Source: an uncultured Clostridia bacterium
GTDB taxonomy: Bacteria; Bacillota; Clostridia; UBA1381
DNA: 64,000 nt
Direction: 5' to 3'
Assembly: GCA_944393255.1 (NCBI GenBank)
Contig: CALXZP010000048.1
Span: forward strand, 59,746-123,745
Shown here one piece after another: positions 1-8,782 of this stretch. The notes below the pieces were generated by a model. The model was not told the DNA's origin. It did no database searches and saw only the letters and a list, made by a program, of their open reading frames with translations. Made by a program: the position numbers and the translations under genes. Every line of letters starts with the position of its first letter. Positions within the stretch are counted from its first letter, which is position 1.

Positions 1-60
1 ATTTAAAAATGAGAGCTGCCGAAAACAGCGTAATAATACAGAATATCAGGAGGGGATATC

Positions 61-1074
61 GTGGGATATATAACGGATATCGTAAACAGGGTTGTTTATG
101 GAAAAGATACGTCATGGATGATGGACGCGGAGCGTTTCGACTGGAATCCGGGAGTTTTTCTTGCAGGTGCGGCGGCCGCCTATGATAAATACGGCGATGC
201 GCAAATATTGAACTATCTCACCGGCTGGGCGGACAGACATATGGACGAGGCATACGGGCAGCACACGGTAAATTCTACCGCGCCGCTTATCATGCTGCTT
301 GAACTGTACCGCATTACCGGCGATGAAAAATACATATCCGTATGCGATGATATAGCGGAGCAGATAATAACAAAAGCTCCGTTAACTGCCGACGGCGGAT
401 TAGAGCACACCGTTACGGAGGATGCGGAGTTCAAAAACCAGATGTGGGCTGATACGCTGTTTATGGCAGTGCTGTTTATTGCAAGGTACGGCAGGCTTAC
501 GGACAAGGATGAATATACGCGCTTTGCCGCAGAACAGCTCAGGCTGCATCATAGGTTTCTGCGCGACGATAAAAGCGGGCTGTTTTTCCACGGCTGGAAC
601 GGCGATACGCGCAGCCATATGTCGGGAGTCAGATGGGCAAGAGCCAACGCATGGGTCGTGCTTGCATCAGTCCTTATCTTAAACGAGCTGCCGGAGGATA
701 TTTACGGGCGCAGCGATGTAACGGCGTCGCTGAACGCCCTTATCAAGGCTCTTTCGGAATGCCAGGATGAAAACGGCGGTTTCCATACCGTTCTTGACAG
801 AAGCGAGTCCTATATTGAGACTTCCGCCTCCGCAGGTATCGCAGCAGGTATATTCTGCGGCGTCAGCTCCGGCATTATCGATAAACAATATCTGCCGGCT
901 GCAAAAAAGGCGGCGGAGTTTGTAAAAACACAAATAAAAGCAGACGGCAGCGTGGATAACGTATCCGGGGGCACGCCTGTGCTCGAAAGTACCGAGGCAT
1001 ATTTTGAGGTAGCGCGCGGTTCGGCTTTGTACGGACAGGGACTTGCGCTGTTTATGCTTGCTTTTGAAAAATAA
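61..1074 (+). CDS. GH105 unsaturated rhamnogalacturonyl hydrolase (YteR/YesR-like)
   Basis: Probable glycoside hydrolase family 105 (GH88/105 superfamily), which removes the unsaturated galacturonyl residue left by pectate or rhamnogalacturonan lyases. The 337-residue protein is an alpha/alpha-barrel type with the family landmarks WADTLFM (Asp131, equivalent to the catalytic Asp of YteR), FHGW, WARANAW and ETSASA. There is no signal peptide, so it should act in the cytoplasm on imported oligosaccharides. The start is GTG, chosen because an AGGAGGGG Shine-Dalgarno lies at 49-56. It is followed 56 bases later by a giant secreted esterase, consistent with a pectin locus. Length is a little short of YteR (about 373 residues) but no motif is missing. 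The natural substrate is inferred from the family only. Confidence 0.88.
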   Translation: MGYITDIVNRVVYGKDTSWMMDAERFDWNPGVFLAGAAAAYDKYGDAQILNYLTGWADRHMDEAYGQHTVNSTAPLIMLLELYRITGDEKYISVCDDIAEQIITKAPLTADGGLEHTVTEDAEFKNQMWADTLFMAVLFIARYGRLTDKDEYTRFAAEQLRLHHRFLRDDKSGLFFHGWNGDTRSHMSGVRWARANAWVVLASVLILNELPEDIYGRSDVTASLNALIKALSECQDENGGFHTVLDRSESYIETSASAGIAAGIFCGVSSGIIDKQYLPAAKKAAEFVKTQIKADGSVDNVSGGTPVLESTEAYFEVARGSALYGQGLALFMLAFEK

Positions 1075-1130
1075 AAACGGAATGAGCGTAAAGCTCATAA
1101 AAATTCAAAGAACAGAAAGGAGCAGTAGTA

Positions 1131-4100
1131 ATGAAGAAAAAGATGACGGCGCTTATGCTGTGTACGGCAATGTTTGCGGGACTGACGCCCGGTATCGCGG
1201 CCGATGAAGTCACGCATATAAGCAGCGTGGAGCAGCTCGCGGGCATCAGCGCAGACGGAGCTTCGCTGGACGGAAGCTATATCCTTGATAATAATATAGA
1301 TCTTACGGGATACAGCTGGACGGCGATAGGTACTTCCTCTTTGCCGTTCACCGGCGAGTTTGACGGCAACGGGTATTCTGTTACAGGGCTCAGCGGCACG
1401 CAGGGGATGTTCGCCGTTGTAAACGGCGGAACCGTTAAGAACCTGAAAGTAGAGGGAAATGTTTCGGGAAGGGACAGTATAGCTCTTGTGGCAGGCTCAC
1501 TGCTGGGAGCCGGACAGGTGCTCAACTGCTATGCAAGCGGCAGCGTATCGGGACGGAATTACGTAGGCGGTCTTGTAGGACAAACAAATAATTCATCAAA
1601 TCTTATCACAAACAGCTGCTTCATCGGTGAAATATCCGGTTCTGCGCGCGGCCCGGGAGGTATAGTCAGCAGTCTGCCGGATCATGCGAATATAAACAAT
1701 TGCTATGTTGCGGCAAGCTTTGACGTTCCGGAAACCGATACTGCGGCGGGAACGATAACCGGCAGTATCGGAGGAAGCGATATAGTTTTACGTGCGTATG
1801 CGGACATATCCCTTTCGGGAGACCTGCCGCTTCCGGCAGATCCTGAGAAAACGGGCGTTGCATATGACGCATACGGACTCACGACAGCTCAAATGCGATC
1901 CGAGGACTTTGTACGTACGCTGAACTCAAATATCAGCGAGTACGGAACGGGCGAATGGTCGTCATGGACGTATAATGAAGCAGGATATCCCATACAGCAG
2001 ATATTCAATAAAACCGGCGAGGTAGTGACCCCGAAGCCGCAGGAGACTGTCTCGGCTTCTCCAAGCGCTTCGCCGCCGGCAACGCCGGAGGCTTCTCCGG
2101 GTGTTTCGGAGCCGCCTTCACCCTCGGCAACGGCGTCGCCTAAGCCGTCATCAAGCCCGACGGCCGATCCTATATTTACTATGTCTCCGGCAACGCCCGC
2201 GCCGACCGCAACTCCGGTCTCTGCGCCGAATCCGTCGGATCAGCGGAGCGCATACGACGATATGAATTTCATTGATTATAATGAGTATTATAATATTACA
2301 AATAATCAGCCTGAAACTCTCAATATGAATTCGGGAGGCGTATTTACAAGAACGGATGCAGAGGAATACTACATCCGTTTTGACAATGTGGATTTCGGCG
2401 ATACAGGTACATACGCGGCGGAGCTTTATGTCAGGATGACGGCGTTTATAGACCACCCCGAACAGCAAATAGAAATATACACGGACAGTCTTGACACTCC
2501 TGTAGGAACTCTCGATTACGGACAAGCCTACAAGCAAAACAGCGCGACTACCGCACAGCGGTACGGAGTGGAGCTGACAGAAAAGATAACAGGGAAGCAT
2601 ACCGTTTATGTTAAGTGGCAGGGAAGCCTGATAGGCATACGGCTCAGATTTGCCGAAGGCATTATCAGTCTGTCAGAATACGAAAACGTACTGCCCGCTA
2701 CGCTTGCTCAAATGCGCGTCAGTGAAAACGGGGAGATACAAAACGACAGCTACGGCGACGGCGGCCCGGCCGTACAGTGTATCGGAAAATACAGTATGCT
2801 GGACAGCATATCATTCCCGGCCGTAGACTTCGGAAGCGAGGGCGTTTCCAAGACAGTGACGCTGCGGCTTGCACGTTCCAGCGCGATGCAGGTAGAGCAG
2901 GAATTTGAGGAGGAAACAAAGCCAAAGGCAAGGATATTGCTCGGCGGACGCGGCGGTGAGGTAATAGCGGAGACCGAAATACCGGCAAGCTCGGCGGCGG
3001 AGCTGGGCAAGTGGTATACCTACACAATGGAGCTGCCCGAAAAAATAACCGGGATACATATGATAACGGTTCAAATAAACTACGAGACAAAGCTCAGATA
3101 CATTGCATTTGACTATGACGTACCCGAACCTGCTCCGGAAGAGTATGAAGAGATAGACGGACATAAGGTCATGACTCCCGAACAGGCCGTAATGACGGGA
3201 ACATTCACCGGTACTCGCGGCGAGTTCATGCCGAAATACGCGCTTATGTCGGGCGATATGGTATTTAACAGCGTAAAGCTCGATAATGCGGAATATCTTA
3301 CGGCATATGTTGCAACGAGCGGACAGACCGGCACAGTGGGCGTGTTTATGGACGAGGATACCGAGCCTATAGCCGAAATAACTGCGGACAGCGCCGACTT
3401 TTATTCCGTAACGGCGCAGCTGAAAGAGCCAGTGAGCGGCGTACATACATTCACGTTCAAAACAACAAGCGGCAGGGCTCTGAATATAGGATGGATGAAG
3501 TTTATGACCTCCGGCGAAAAGGACGTTTTTGACTCAAGAACAAGGATCGCCTTTATAGGTGAATCCGAATTTTCAAGCTCGGGCAGACGGCAGTACACGA
3601 CTCAGATAGCAAAAATGGCAGACAGCGAGCAATACCGCATGGAATGCTTTTTTACGGCGGCTAAGCTGGGAGCGCTTGATACATCGGAAATTACGGCATA
3701 CGCTCCCGGTATCGTCGTTATAATGTTCGGCAGACAGGAGATGCAGACGGCTTCCGGCAATTTTGAAGAAAACTATCAGAAGCTTATAGACGCTTTGAAA
3801 ACGGCGGATCCGAATGTGAAAATATATATCCAAACTCCTGTTCCGTTAAATACGGACGCCGCAAATTATGGCGCGGTTCGCGAAACACTGTACAGTCTTG
3901 CGGAACAAAACGGTGCGGAGGTCATAGATATTTACGATTACCTGCTCGGCTCCGGATATCCGCGGGAATACCTGTTCGCCAATTCCGACAGAGGGCTTAT
4001 AAGCTCCGCATGCCGTGAGATGATAGGCTATCATACATACAGGGCGATATTCGGCGGCGATACAGTCCGTGACGGCGTTTATGAATTTGCGCGCGACGCG

Positions 4101-5483
4101 GAGCTTATCGGTATAGGCTCCGGCGGCTCGTGCACGATAGGCGCGTTCAAGACCGGCGCCGGTCAGTATATAAAAACTTCAACGAGCGAAAACGTTTCGG
4201 ATAAAGCGAAAACCTTTATCATGCTCAAGGACGTTGATCTTGAAGGCGTAAGATCCATGACCGTAAGCGCGGCGAGAAAGACGTACACCGCATCGGCTCT
4301 GCCGGTGATCGAATGCCGGCTTGATTCGCCTGACGGACAGACTATAGGCAGGATAGACGTTGTAAACACGGCGCAGAACACGGAATACGCGTTCCAGCCC
4401 ATAACGAACAGCATAATCCCTGTCACGGACGGAAAGACGCATAACCTGTTTTTCGTTCTTGACAAAGGCTCGGATATCACCGATTACGATGTTATAAACC
4501 TTAAGAGCGTAAGCCTGAACAGGGACGAGGCTCCGCCCGTTGTCCTGGATGAAAACGGAGTTATTATAGACAGGTCGCAGACTGTTATCCTGAGCGAAGC
4601 GTCCAAAGCAGCGCACAAATACGAGGGTGGGAGCACGTATACATGGATAACCGCAGCCTCAGACAGCGGAAGCGAGGCGCAGTTCATCACAGCGGTATTC
4701 GACCATGACGGAAGATTTGTGACCTCCGCAGTATCGGAAAAGGGAACAGGCGCGCTCAGCGTAACAATGACGCTGCCGGAAAACTTTGAAGCTGACGGCT
4801 GCTATATAAGCGGATATGTATGGGAGCTTGCTGAGAACGGCCGCTACAAGCTTAAGCCGCTAAGGATGGACACGACGGTGACCTCGAATGAAAAGCTCAA
4901 AATAGGGCTTATAGGCGACAGCACGACTAACAACGTAACTGTAAACAGCATTGCCTTTGAGGACAGGTGCTATCCAAACTGTCTCCGCGGTATGATGGAC
5001 AGAGAGAAATACGAGATACTCAATTTCGGACGCGGCACTACTACTACGGGTCAGTATCTCACATCTCACCGTATATGGTTTGAATATGCAAAATCGGAGC
5101 AGTGCGGCGCTTATTTTATAATGCTCGGAACGAACAACGCAAAGGGAGTGGAGCTCAATACGTTTAAGGAAAATTACAAAACCATCATCAGCGGTCTGCG
5201 CGAAGCAAGTCCCGGATGCAGTATATTTATAATGACGCCGATACCTGCGCAGAAGGACGCGTATATGATAGAGGAGGCAACATTGACAGATGTGATCATA
5301 CCTATGGTAAAGGAGGTAGCCGAGGAAGAAGGACTTCCGCTGATAGATATGTACAGCGTACTCAAAAACAGCGAACGTTTCGAAGATATGTACGGCAGCG
5401 ACGGGATCCACGAAAATGAAGAGGGTATGATACTTATAGCGGAAACAGTGCGCGACGTCATCATAAACGAGCTGCAGAAGTAA
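1131..5483 (+). CDS. Secreted multidomain protein with two SGNH-hydrolase domains, the first degenerate
   Basis: A 1,450-residue exported protein, probably a carbohydrate esterase. Order of parts: signal peptide (about 1-24); a GLUG-like beta-helix region (about 28-200, with the FTGEFDGNGY repeat style); a Pro/Ser/Thr-rich linker (about 298-372); three beta-sandwich CBM6-like modules (about 375-790); a first SGNH fold (about 800-980); another beta-sandwich module; and a C-terminal SGNH domain (about 1257-1448). The C-terminal domain keeps all blocks: GDS with Ser1264, Gly1300, GTN with Asn1335, and DGIH with Asp1424/His1427. The first SGNH copy has lost them: GES at 810-812, GRQE where GTND is expected (867-870), and DRGL at 953-956 so the His is gone. 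AAAGGAG precedes the ATG. It is paralogous to the protein at 8783-14083. The substrate is unknown; an acetylated pectin is the best guess from GH105 next door. Confidence 0.82.
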   Translation: MKKKMTALMLCTAMFAGLTPGIAADEVTHISSVEQLAGISADGASLDGSYILDNNIDLTGYSWTAIGTSSLPFTGEFDGNGYSVTGLSGTQGMFAVVNGGTVKNLKVEGNVSGRDSIALVAGSLLGAGQVLNCYASGSVSGRNYVGGLVGQTNNSSNLITNSCFIGEISGSARGPGGIVSSLPDHANINNCYVAASFDVPETDTAAGTITGSIGGSDIVLRAYADISLSGDLPLPADPEKTGVAYDAYGLTTAQMRSEDFVRTLNSNISEYGTGEWSSWTYNEAGYPIQQIFNKTGEVVTPKPQETVSASPSASPPATPEASPGVSEPPSPSATASPKPSSSPTADPIFTMSPATPAPTATPVSAPNPSDQRSAYDDMNFIDYNEYYNITNNQPETLNMNSGGVFTRTDAEEYYIRFDNVDFGDTGTYAAELYVRMTAFIDHPEQQIEIYTDSLDTPVGTLDYGQAYKQNSATTAQRYGVELTEKITGKHTVYVKWQGSLIGIRLRFAEGIISLSEYENVLPATLAQMRVSENGEIQNDSYGDGGPAVQCIGKYSMLDSISFPAVDFGSEGVSKTVTLRLARSSAMQVEQEFEEETKPKARILLGGRGGEVIAETEIPASSAAELGKWYTYTMELPEKITGIHMITVQINYETKLRYIAFDYDVPEPAPEEYEEIDGHKVMTPEQAVMTGTFTGTRGEFMPKYALMSGDMVFNSVKLDNAEYLTAYVATSGQTGTVGVFMDEDTEPIAEITADSADFYSVTAQLKEPVSGVHTFTFKTTSGRALNIGWMKFMTSGEKDVFDSRTRIAFIGESEFSSSGRRQYTTQIAKMADSEQYRMECFFTAAKLGALDTSEITAYAPGIVVIMFGRQEMQTASGNFEENYQKLIDALKTADPNVKIYIQTPVPLNTDAANYGAVRETLYSLAEQNGAEVIDIYDYLLGSGYPREYLFANSDRGLISSACREMIGYHTYRAIFGGDTVRDGVYEFARDAELIGIGSGGSCTIGAFKTGAGQYIKTSTSENVSDKAKTFIMLKDVDLEGVRSMTVSAARKTYTASALPVIECRLDSPDGQTIGRIDVVNTAQNTEYAFQPITNSIIPVTDGKTHNLFFVLDKGSDITDYDVINLKSVSLNRDEAPPVVLDENGVIIDRSQTVILSEASKAAHKYEGGSTYTWITAASDSGSEAQFITAVFDHDGRFVTSAVSEKGTGALSVTMTLPENFEADGCYISGYVWELAENGRYKLKPLRMDTTVTSNEKLKIGLIGDSTTNNVTVNSIAFEDRCYPNCLRGMMDREKYEILNFGRGTTTTGQYLTSHRIWFEYAKSEQCGAYFIMLGTNNAKGVELNTFKENYKTIISGLREASPGCSIFIMTPIPAQKDAYMIEEATLTDVIIPMVKEVAEEEGLPLIDMYSVLKNSERFEDMYGSDGIHENEEGMILIAETVRDVIINELQK

Positions 5484-5520
5484 GAAAATACTTTAATAAA
5501 TGCTATTATGCTCTGTTTTT

Positions 5521-5562
5521 GTCATTTTTCTGATAGAAAAAGCAGAGCGGCGGCTGTATAAT
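5521..5562 (+). promoter_or_regulatory. Putative activator-type promoter before the 5625 gene
   Basis: A TATAAT at 5557-5562 lies 17 bases after a poor -35 (TAGAAA, 5534-5539). Upstream is GTCATT-N4-TGATAGAAA starting at 5521. The same element, with the same distance to TATAAT, occurs at 8639-8680 before another secreted-protein gene. A weak -35 with a conserved upstream block suggests dependence on an activator; this is inference. Confidence 0.45.
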
Positions 5563-5624
5563 AGTCGGTAAAGATACATTCTTTATCGGCTTTACAGCCG
5601 TACGGATCGGATGGTGATACACAA

Positions 5625-6068
5625 ATGAAAAGGTTATTTGCTTCTGTTCTGGCGGGATCGGTATTTTTCGGCGCAGCCGCGTCGGCGGCGGATATACGAA
5701 TAGACGGCGTTCCGCTCGTTACCGATACCGAGCCGGTGATAGTTTCGGACAGAGTGCTTATGCCTATGCGCGCTGTGTTTGAGGCGCTCAGCGCAGAAGT
5801 TGACTGGATAGGCAGCGAACAGATAATATCTGCGGCGGCAGGCAGCAGACTCATCCTGTTCAAGATAGGCAGCAGCCGCCTTATAGTGCAGGACGCGGGC
5901 AGCGGAAGTTTAGAGATCACAGAGCTGGACGCGGCTCCGGCGCTTATAAACGACAGGACGATGATTCCCGTAAGAGCGGCGGCGGAAGCGCTGGGAGCTT
6001 ACGTTGACTGGGATCCGGAAACCGAAACGGTAATAATAGAGACAGACCGGACGGCAGCGACAAATTGA
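5625..6068 (+). CDS. Small secreted protein with copper-amine-oxidase-N-like domain
   Basis: A 147-residue exported protein with an N-terminal signal peptide (about 1-22). The rest resembles the copper amine oxidase N-terminal-like domain (PF07833). It shows two characteristic segments, RVLMPMRAVFEALSAEVDW and DRTMIPVRAAAEALGAYVDW, each followed by a short beta pair. In Clostridia this domain is widespread in cell-surface proteins as a small stalk or adhesion module and carries no oxidase activity by itself. A modest GGTGAT Shine-Dalgarno precedes the ATG. It is the first gene of a short group with the 59-residue peptide (6105) and the binding-module protein (6307), 36 and 22 bases apart. Its role in glycan binding or surface retention is inferred from position only. 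Confidence 0.7.
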   Translation: MKRLFASVLAGSVFFGAAASAADIRIDGVPLVTDTEPVIVSDRVLMPMRAVFEALSAEVDWIGSEQIISAAAGSRLILFKIGSSRLIVQDAGSGSLEITELDAAPALINDRTMIPVRAAAEALGAYVDWDPETETVIIETDRTAATN

Positions 6069-6104
6069 TCCGCCGTCTGCAAATAAAAAAGGAGGTACGA
6101 ACAT

Positions 6105-6284
6105 ATGAGGACATATGAAAAGCCCGAAATGAAGTTGGATCTGTTCAGCAGAGAGGATATCGTCACTCAGTCAACGACGGCCGAACAGGTACAGGCCATG
6201 CTCGGCGCGGACGTGAACGGAGGAAGCGGCAGCTGGGACAGCCGATGGAATGAAGCTCTTGAAGTTATCAGTCTAACATTCTAA
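6105..6284 (+). CDS. Small peptide of 59 residues, Y-x-x-P ... F-x-x-E-D family
   Basis: A short gene with a strong AAAAAGGAGGT Shine-Dalgarno at about 6085-6095, ATG at 6105 and TAA at 6282-6284. The N-terminus is MRTYEKPEMKLDLFSREDIV, followed by a Thr/Ser stretch, a Gly-Gly-Ser-Gly turn and a hydrophobic C-terminus ending LTF. There is no signal peptide, membrane segment or cysteine. It shares its N-terminal pattern (Y-x-x-P-x-[MI]-x-[LI]-x-x-F-x-x-E) with the 54-residue peptide at 20756-20920. Both lie just downstream of a gene for a secreted protein. I recognise no named family and assign no function. It could be a precursor peptide or a small accessory protein. The strong ribosome site and tight spacing (20 bases to the next Shine-Dalgarno-led gene) support it being a real gene. 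Confidence 0.72.
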   Translation: MRTYEKPEMKLDLFSREDIVTQSTTAEQVQAMLGADVNGGSGSWDSRWNEALEVISLTF

Positions 6285-6306
6285 TGAAGAAAAGGAGACC
6301 GAAAAA

Positions 6307-8373
6307 ATGAAATTTCTAAAAAAAGCAGCCGCGGTATTTGCGGCGGTATCAATGCTCGCGTCGGTTTCATATGCAGTTTCGGCAGAAGCGGGAACCGGCG
6401 AATATCATGATGCGTATTCAGCTATCAGCAGCGGCGACTATGAGCACAGCAGCAAAACAACCATAAAATTTTCGGAAGGAGCTCCGAACGGATTTATGGC
6501 TGCGGCAGGAGAGTATGTTTCATATCTTGTGGATTTCGGCACACGCAGCGCCAATACTCTTATTATGAATATGCGGCCTAATTTGAATAATACGCAAGGC
6601 TCTTTCGCGGTCTGTATAGATGATTTGAACAGCGAGCCTGCGGTAGTGTTTGATCACGGTAAAAACATTCCCTATGCAGGATACATAAGCTATGCAGGTC
6701 CCGGCTATTCTGATTACTGTTTCAACCTACCGGAAACGCTTACGGGAAAGCATACTGTATATTTTAAGGCCTTAAGCGCGGCGTCAACAGGTTTTACAGA
6801 CTTTTACTTTACTGATTCTACAGTATCTGCCGGCGAGCAGATAAAGCCGTATAACTATTCGCATGTTGATACAAGCGGCGTTAAGACAACTCTTACATGG
6901 GGTAATAACAGCAGTTCTTTCAGAGAGTCCGATGCAGGTGAAACGAACGTGGTGGCAGATGCTCAGGGCGCTCTGTTTATTCCGGGCGTGAATTTTGGAG
7001 ACGGGACAGGCGATGCATATGTCGGCGCGAACATAAGGATGCAGCATTGGTCGGCAACCCCGGAGGGTAACGGAGATTATGAGATAAGGCTTGACAGTAT
7101 AAACGGCGATCCTATCGGAAGCCTGACGCTGACAGAAGCTGTATCAGCATATAATACGTATACGATAGTATTTGACAGATCGGTGACCGGCGTGCATACG
7201 CTCGTGTTATGTCTGCCTATAAAGACAAATGTAAGCTACATAGAATGCTTCACGGCTCCATCCGCATATAAGACATATACAACCAGTATTGACAATGCTT
7301 TCATGAGTACAGAGTCAGAGCTTAGCTATGTACTGGATTTCGGCGAGACCACGCCGGGATATATCGCGCTGAACGTAAGACCCGCGCTTGAGGAGGCGGC
7401 TGACGGCGGTATTATAGACATGTATATCGACGGAGGCGAGACGCCCGCGGCTTCTTTCGCGGTATACCGGAGCGAAGTTAATATGAATACTGATGACAAC
7501 GAATGGTTTGCGCCTCTTTCTCTTGAAGACGGATTTACCGGCGTGCATAACGTGACCTTTAAAGCGAGGACAAATGCAAGGTCTACATTTAAATATTTCA
7601 GATTCGATCCCGCAGCGGAAGCAAAAGACGCGTACAGCGATATCAATGCGGTAGACCTCTTTTATAAGGTACACAAGGGCAACTCAATGATACCGAATAC
7701 GGAAGGTACGTCATTTGTAGCGTCGTTTGGATATTGGAGCGATCCGTACTACAGCGCGGCATATACAAACGTTGATTTCGGAGAAAATTCAAGCGATAAG
7801 GCGATCCTGCGCGTAAACAATTTGGATACAAGCTCTGATGGCGCAGGAAAAATGGAGATACGCCTTGACAGCCGTTACGGCGAGGTGGTTGGAACTCTGA
7901 GCAGCGCAGATATGACATACAACAATGTTGCTTACTACGAAGTACCTCTTTCAAAGGAAATATCGGGCGTGCATGATATAGTGATCACCTCTGATTTTCA
8001 GACTAATTTCTATTCGTTCAAGTTCGTTCGGACCGAGGAAGCTCCGGGAGCGTCCGTAAAGATAGATTCAAGCGCGGCGCTGGATGATACTGTAGGCGTA
8101 AAGAGCGTTGTGGCAAAGGACGACGGCGCTGTTCTCTCCGGCTACGGGACAAGCTTTATCCCAACGGCGCTGTTTGAAACTGAGGACGCTGACGCAGTGC
8201 TCGTTAAATATGACGGCGATATAGAAAACGGAAAAAGCTACAGCGCTCTTCTCAGCGGCATACCGGAGGCATACCGCAGCTATAAGGTCTTGGCAAGATC
8301 GTTCGTTGAGCTGAACGGTAAATACATATGGTCGGAGTCCGCAGAGGCAGCTCCGGCAGCGGCTGCGGAATAA
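6307..8373 (+). CDS. Secreted protein of tandem beta-sandwich (CBM-like) modules, no catalytic domain
   Basis: A 688-residue exported protein with a signal peptide (about 1-26). It has four successive modules of the same type (about 30-185, 190-315, 320-440 and 445-575), each with a V-D-F-G strand near its start and a G-[VK]-H-[TDN] strand near its end. A distinct tail follows (about 585-688). No hydrolase motif is seen. The four modules align in order with the N-terminal part of the giant protein at 8783-14083, starting with the shared AYSAISS segment. The gene therefore looks like a binding-only paralogue of that esterase. AAAGGAG precedes the ATG. The likely role is polysaccharide binding at or near the cell surface; no anchor motif (LPXTG, SLH) is visible. 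The exact CBM family cannot be settled by eye. Confidence 0.72.
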   Translation: MKFLKKAAAVFAAVSMLASVSYAVSAEAGTGEYHDAYSAISSGDYEHSSKTTIKFSEGAPNGFMAAAGEYVSYLVDFGTRSANTLIMNMRPNLNNTQGSFAVCIDDLNSEPAVVFDHGKNIPYAGYISYAGPGYSDYCFNLPETLTGKHTVYFKALSAASTGFTDFYFTDSTVSAGEQIKPYNYSHVDTSGVKTTLTWGNNSSSFRESDAGETNVVADAQGALFIPGVNFGDGTGDAYVGANIRMQHWSATPEGNGDYEIRLDSINGDPIGSLTLTEAVSAYNTYTIVFDRSVTGVHTLVLCLPIKTNVSYIECFTAPSAYKTYTTSIDNAFMSTESELSYVLDFGETTPGYIALNVRPALEEAADGGIIDMYIDGGETPAASFAVYRSEVNMNTDDNEWFAPLSLEDGFTGVHNVTFKARTNARSTFKYFRFDPAAEAKDAYSDINAVDLFYKVHKGNSMIPNTEGTSFVASFGYWSDPYYSAAYTNVDFGENSSDKAILRVNNLDTSSDGAGKMEIRLDSRYGEVVGTLSSADMTYNNVAYYEVPLSKEISGVHDIVITSDFQTNFYSFKFVRTEEAPGASVKIDSSAALDDTVGVKSVVAKDDGAVLSGYGTSFIPTALFETEDADAVLVKYDGDIENGKSYSALLSGIPEAYRSYKVLARSFVELNGKYIWSESAEAAPAAAAE

Positions 8374-8574
8374 GCCCGTATAAGAATAAGCCGCGCGTCC
8401 TTCACGGCGCGGGCGGTCTTATAAGGGATGAAAATTTTATAAATTTAAGACAATTATCAATTATCGGCTAAATTTTATTTTAGCATAAAAGGACTGTTTC
8501 CCCTAAAAATATGTTTCCATACAATCTCTCTCCCCCTAAAAAAGCAGTCCTTTGAAGTTCTCTCTCTTGTTTGA

Positions 8575-8618
8575 AGCAGTTCACGGCGATCCGGGAAGAT
8601 CCACCGTGAACTGCTTTT
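8575..8618 (+). terminator. Rho-independent terminator-like hairpin
   Basis: Perfect 12-bp arms, AGCAGTTCACGG (8575-8586) and CCGTGAACTGCT (8604-8615), followed by TTTT. The loop contains a further small GATC...GATC inverted pair. It lies between the binding-module gene and the next giant gene, as expected for a terminator of the 5625-8373 group. Confidence 0.7.
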
Positions 8619-8638
8619 CACGATCATGCTATTGCAGG

Positions 8639-8680
8639 GTCATTATATTGATAGAAAAAAATATGTCAGTTTACTATAAT
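8639..8680 (+). promoter_or_regulatory. Putative activator-type promoter before the 8783 gene
   Basis: TATAAT at 8675-8680 with a weak TAGAAA (8652-8657) 17 bases upstream, preceded by GTCATT-N4-TGATAGAAA from 8639. Both the block and the spacing match the element at 5521-5562. Co-regulation of the two secreted-protein groups is an inference. Confidence 0.5.
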
Positions 8681-8782
8681 TAAGCTAAACAGATCAAGAT
8701 ATATTCGTATTTCGGCGGACGGAAAGCGGTTCTGCCGAATGCGGGTCATCAGCGGATAATGCAAAAGAGGAGGAGTGATCCA

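Larger units (their letters stand above)
8374..8782. other. Intergenic region with three inverted repeats and a promoter-like element
   Basis: No gene is seen in this gap. A bulged GC-rich stem lies at 8386-8422, close behind the preceding stop. A wider inverted repeat follows (AAAGGACTG at 8488-8496 with CAGTCCTTT at 8545-8553); its loop contains two copies of CCCCTAAAAA. Then comes the terminator-like hairpin at 8575-8618 and the promoter-like element at 8639-8680. A start ATG at 8759 is in frame with the next gene but lacks a ribosome site. Confidence 0.6.

Noticed and set aside
1082..1098. Terminator between the GH105 and first esterase genes
   Set aside because: The stem is only 6 bp (ATGAGC/GCTCAT) and is followed by A rather than T; the two genes may be co-transcribed.
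8759..8782. Earlier ATG for the giant esterase
   Set aside because: No ribosome site ahead of it; the Shine-Dalgarno lies between it and the ATG at 8783, where the signal peptide begins.
8374..8782. Riboswitch or small RNA gene
   Set aside because: Hairpins are present but no known riboswitch core is recognisable, and they fit terminator and promoter functions.
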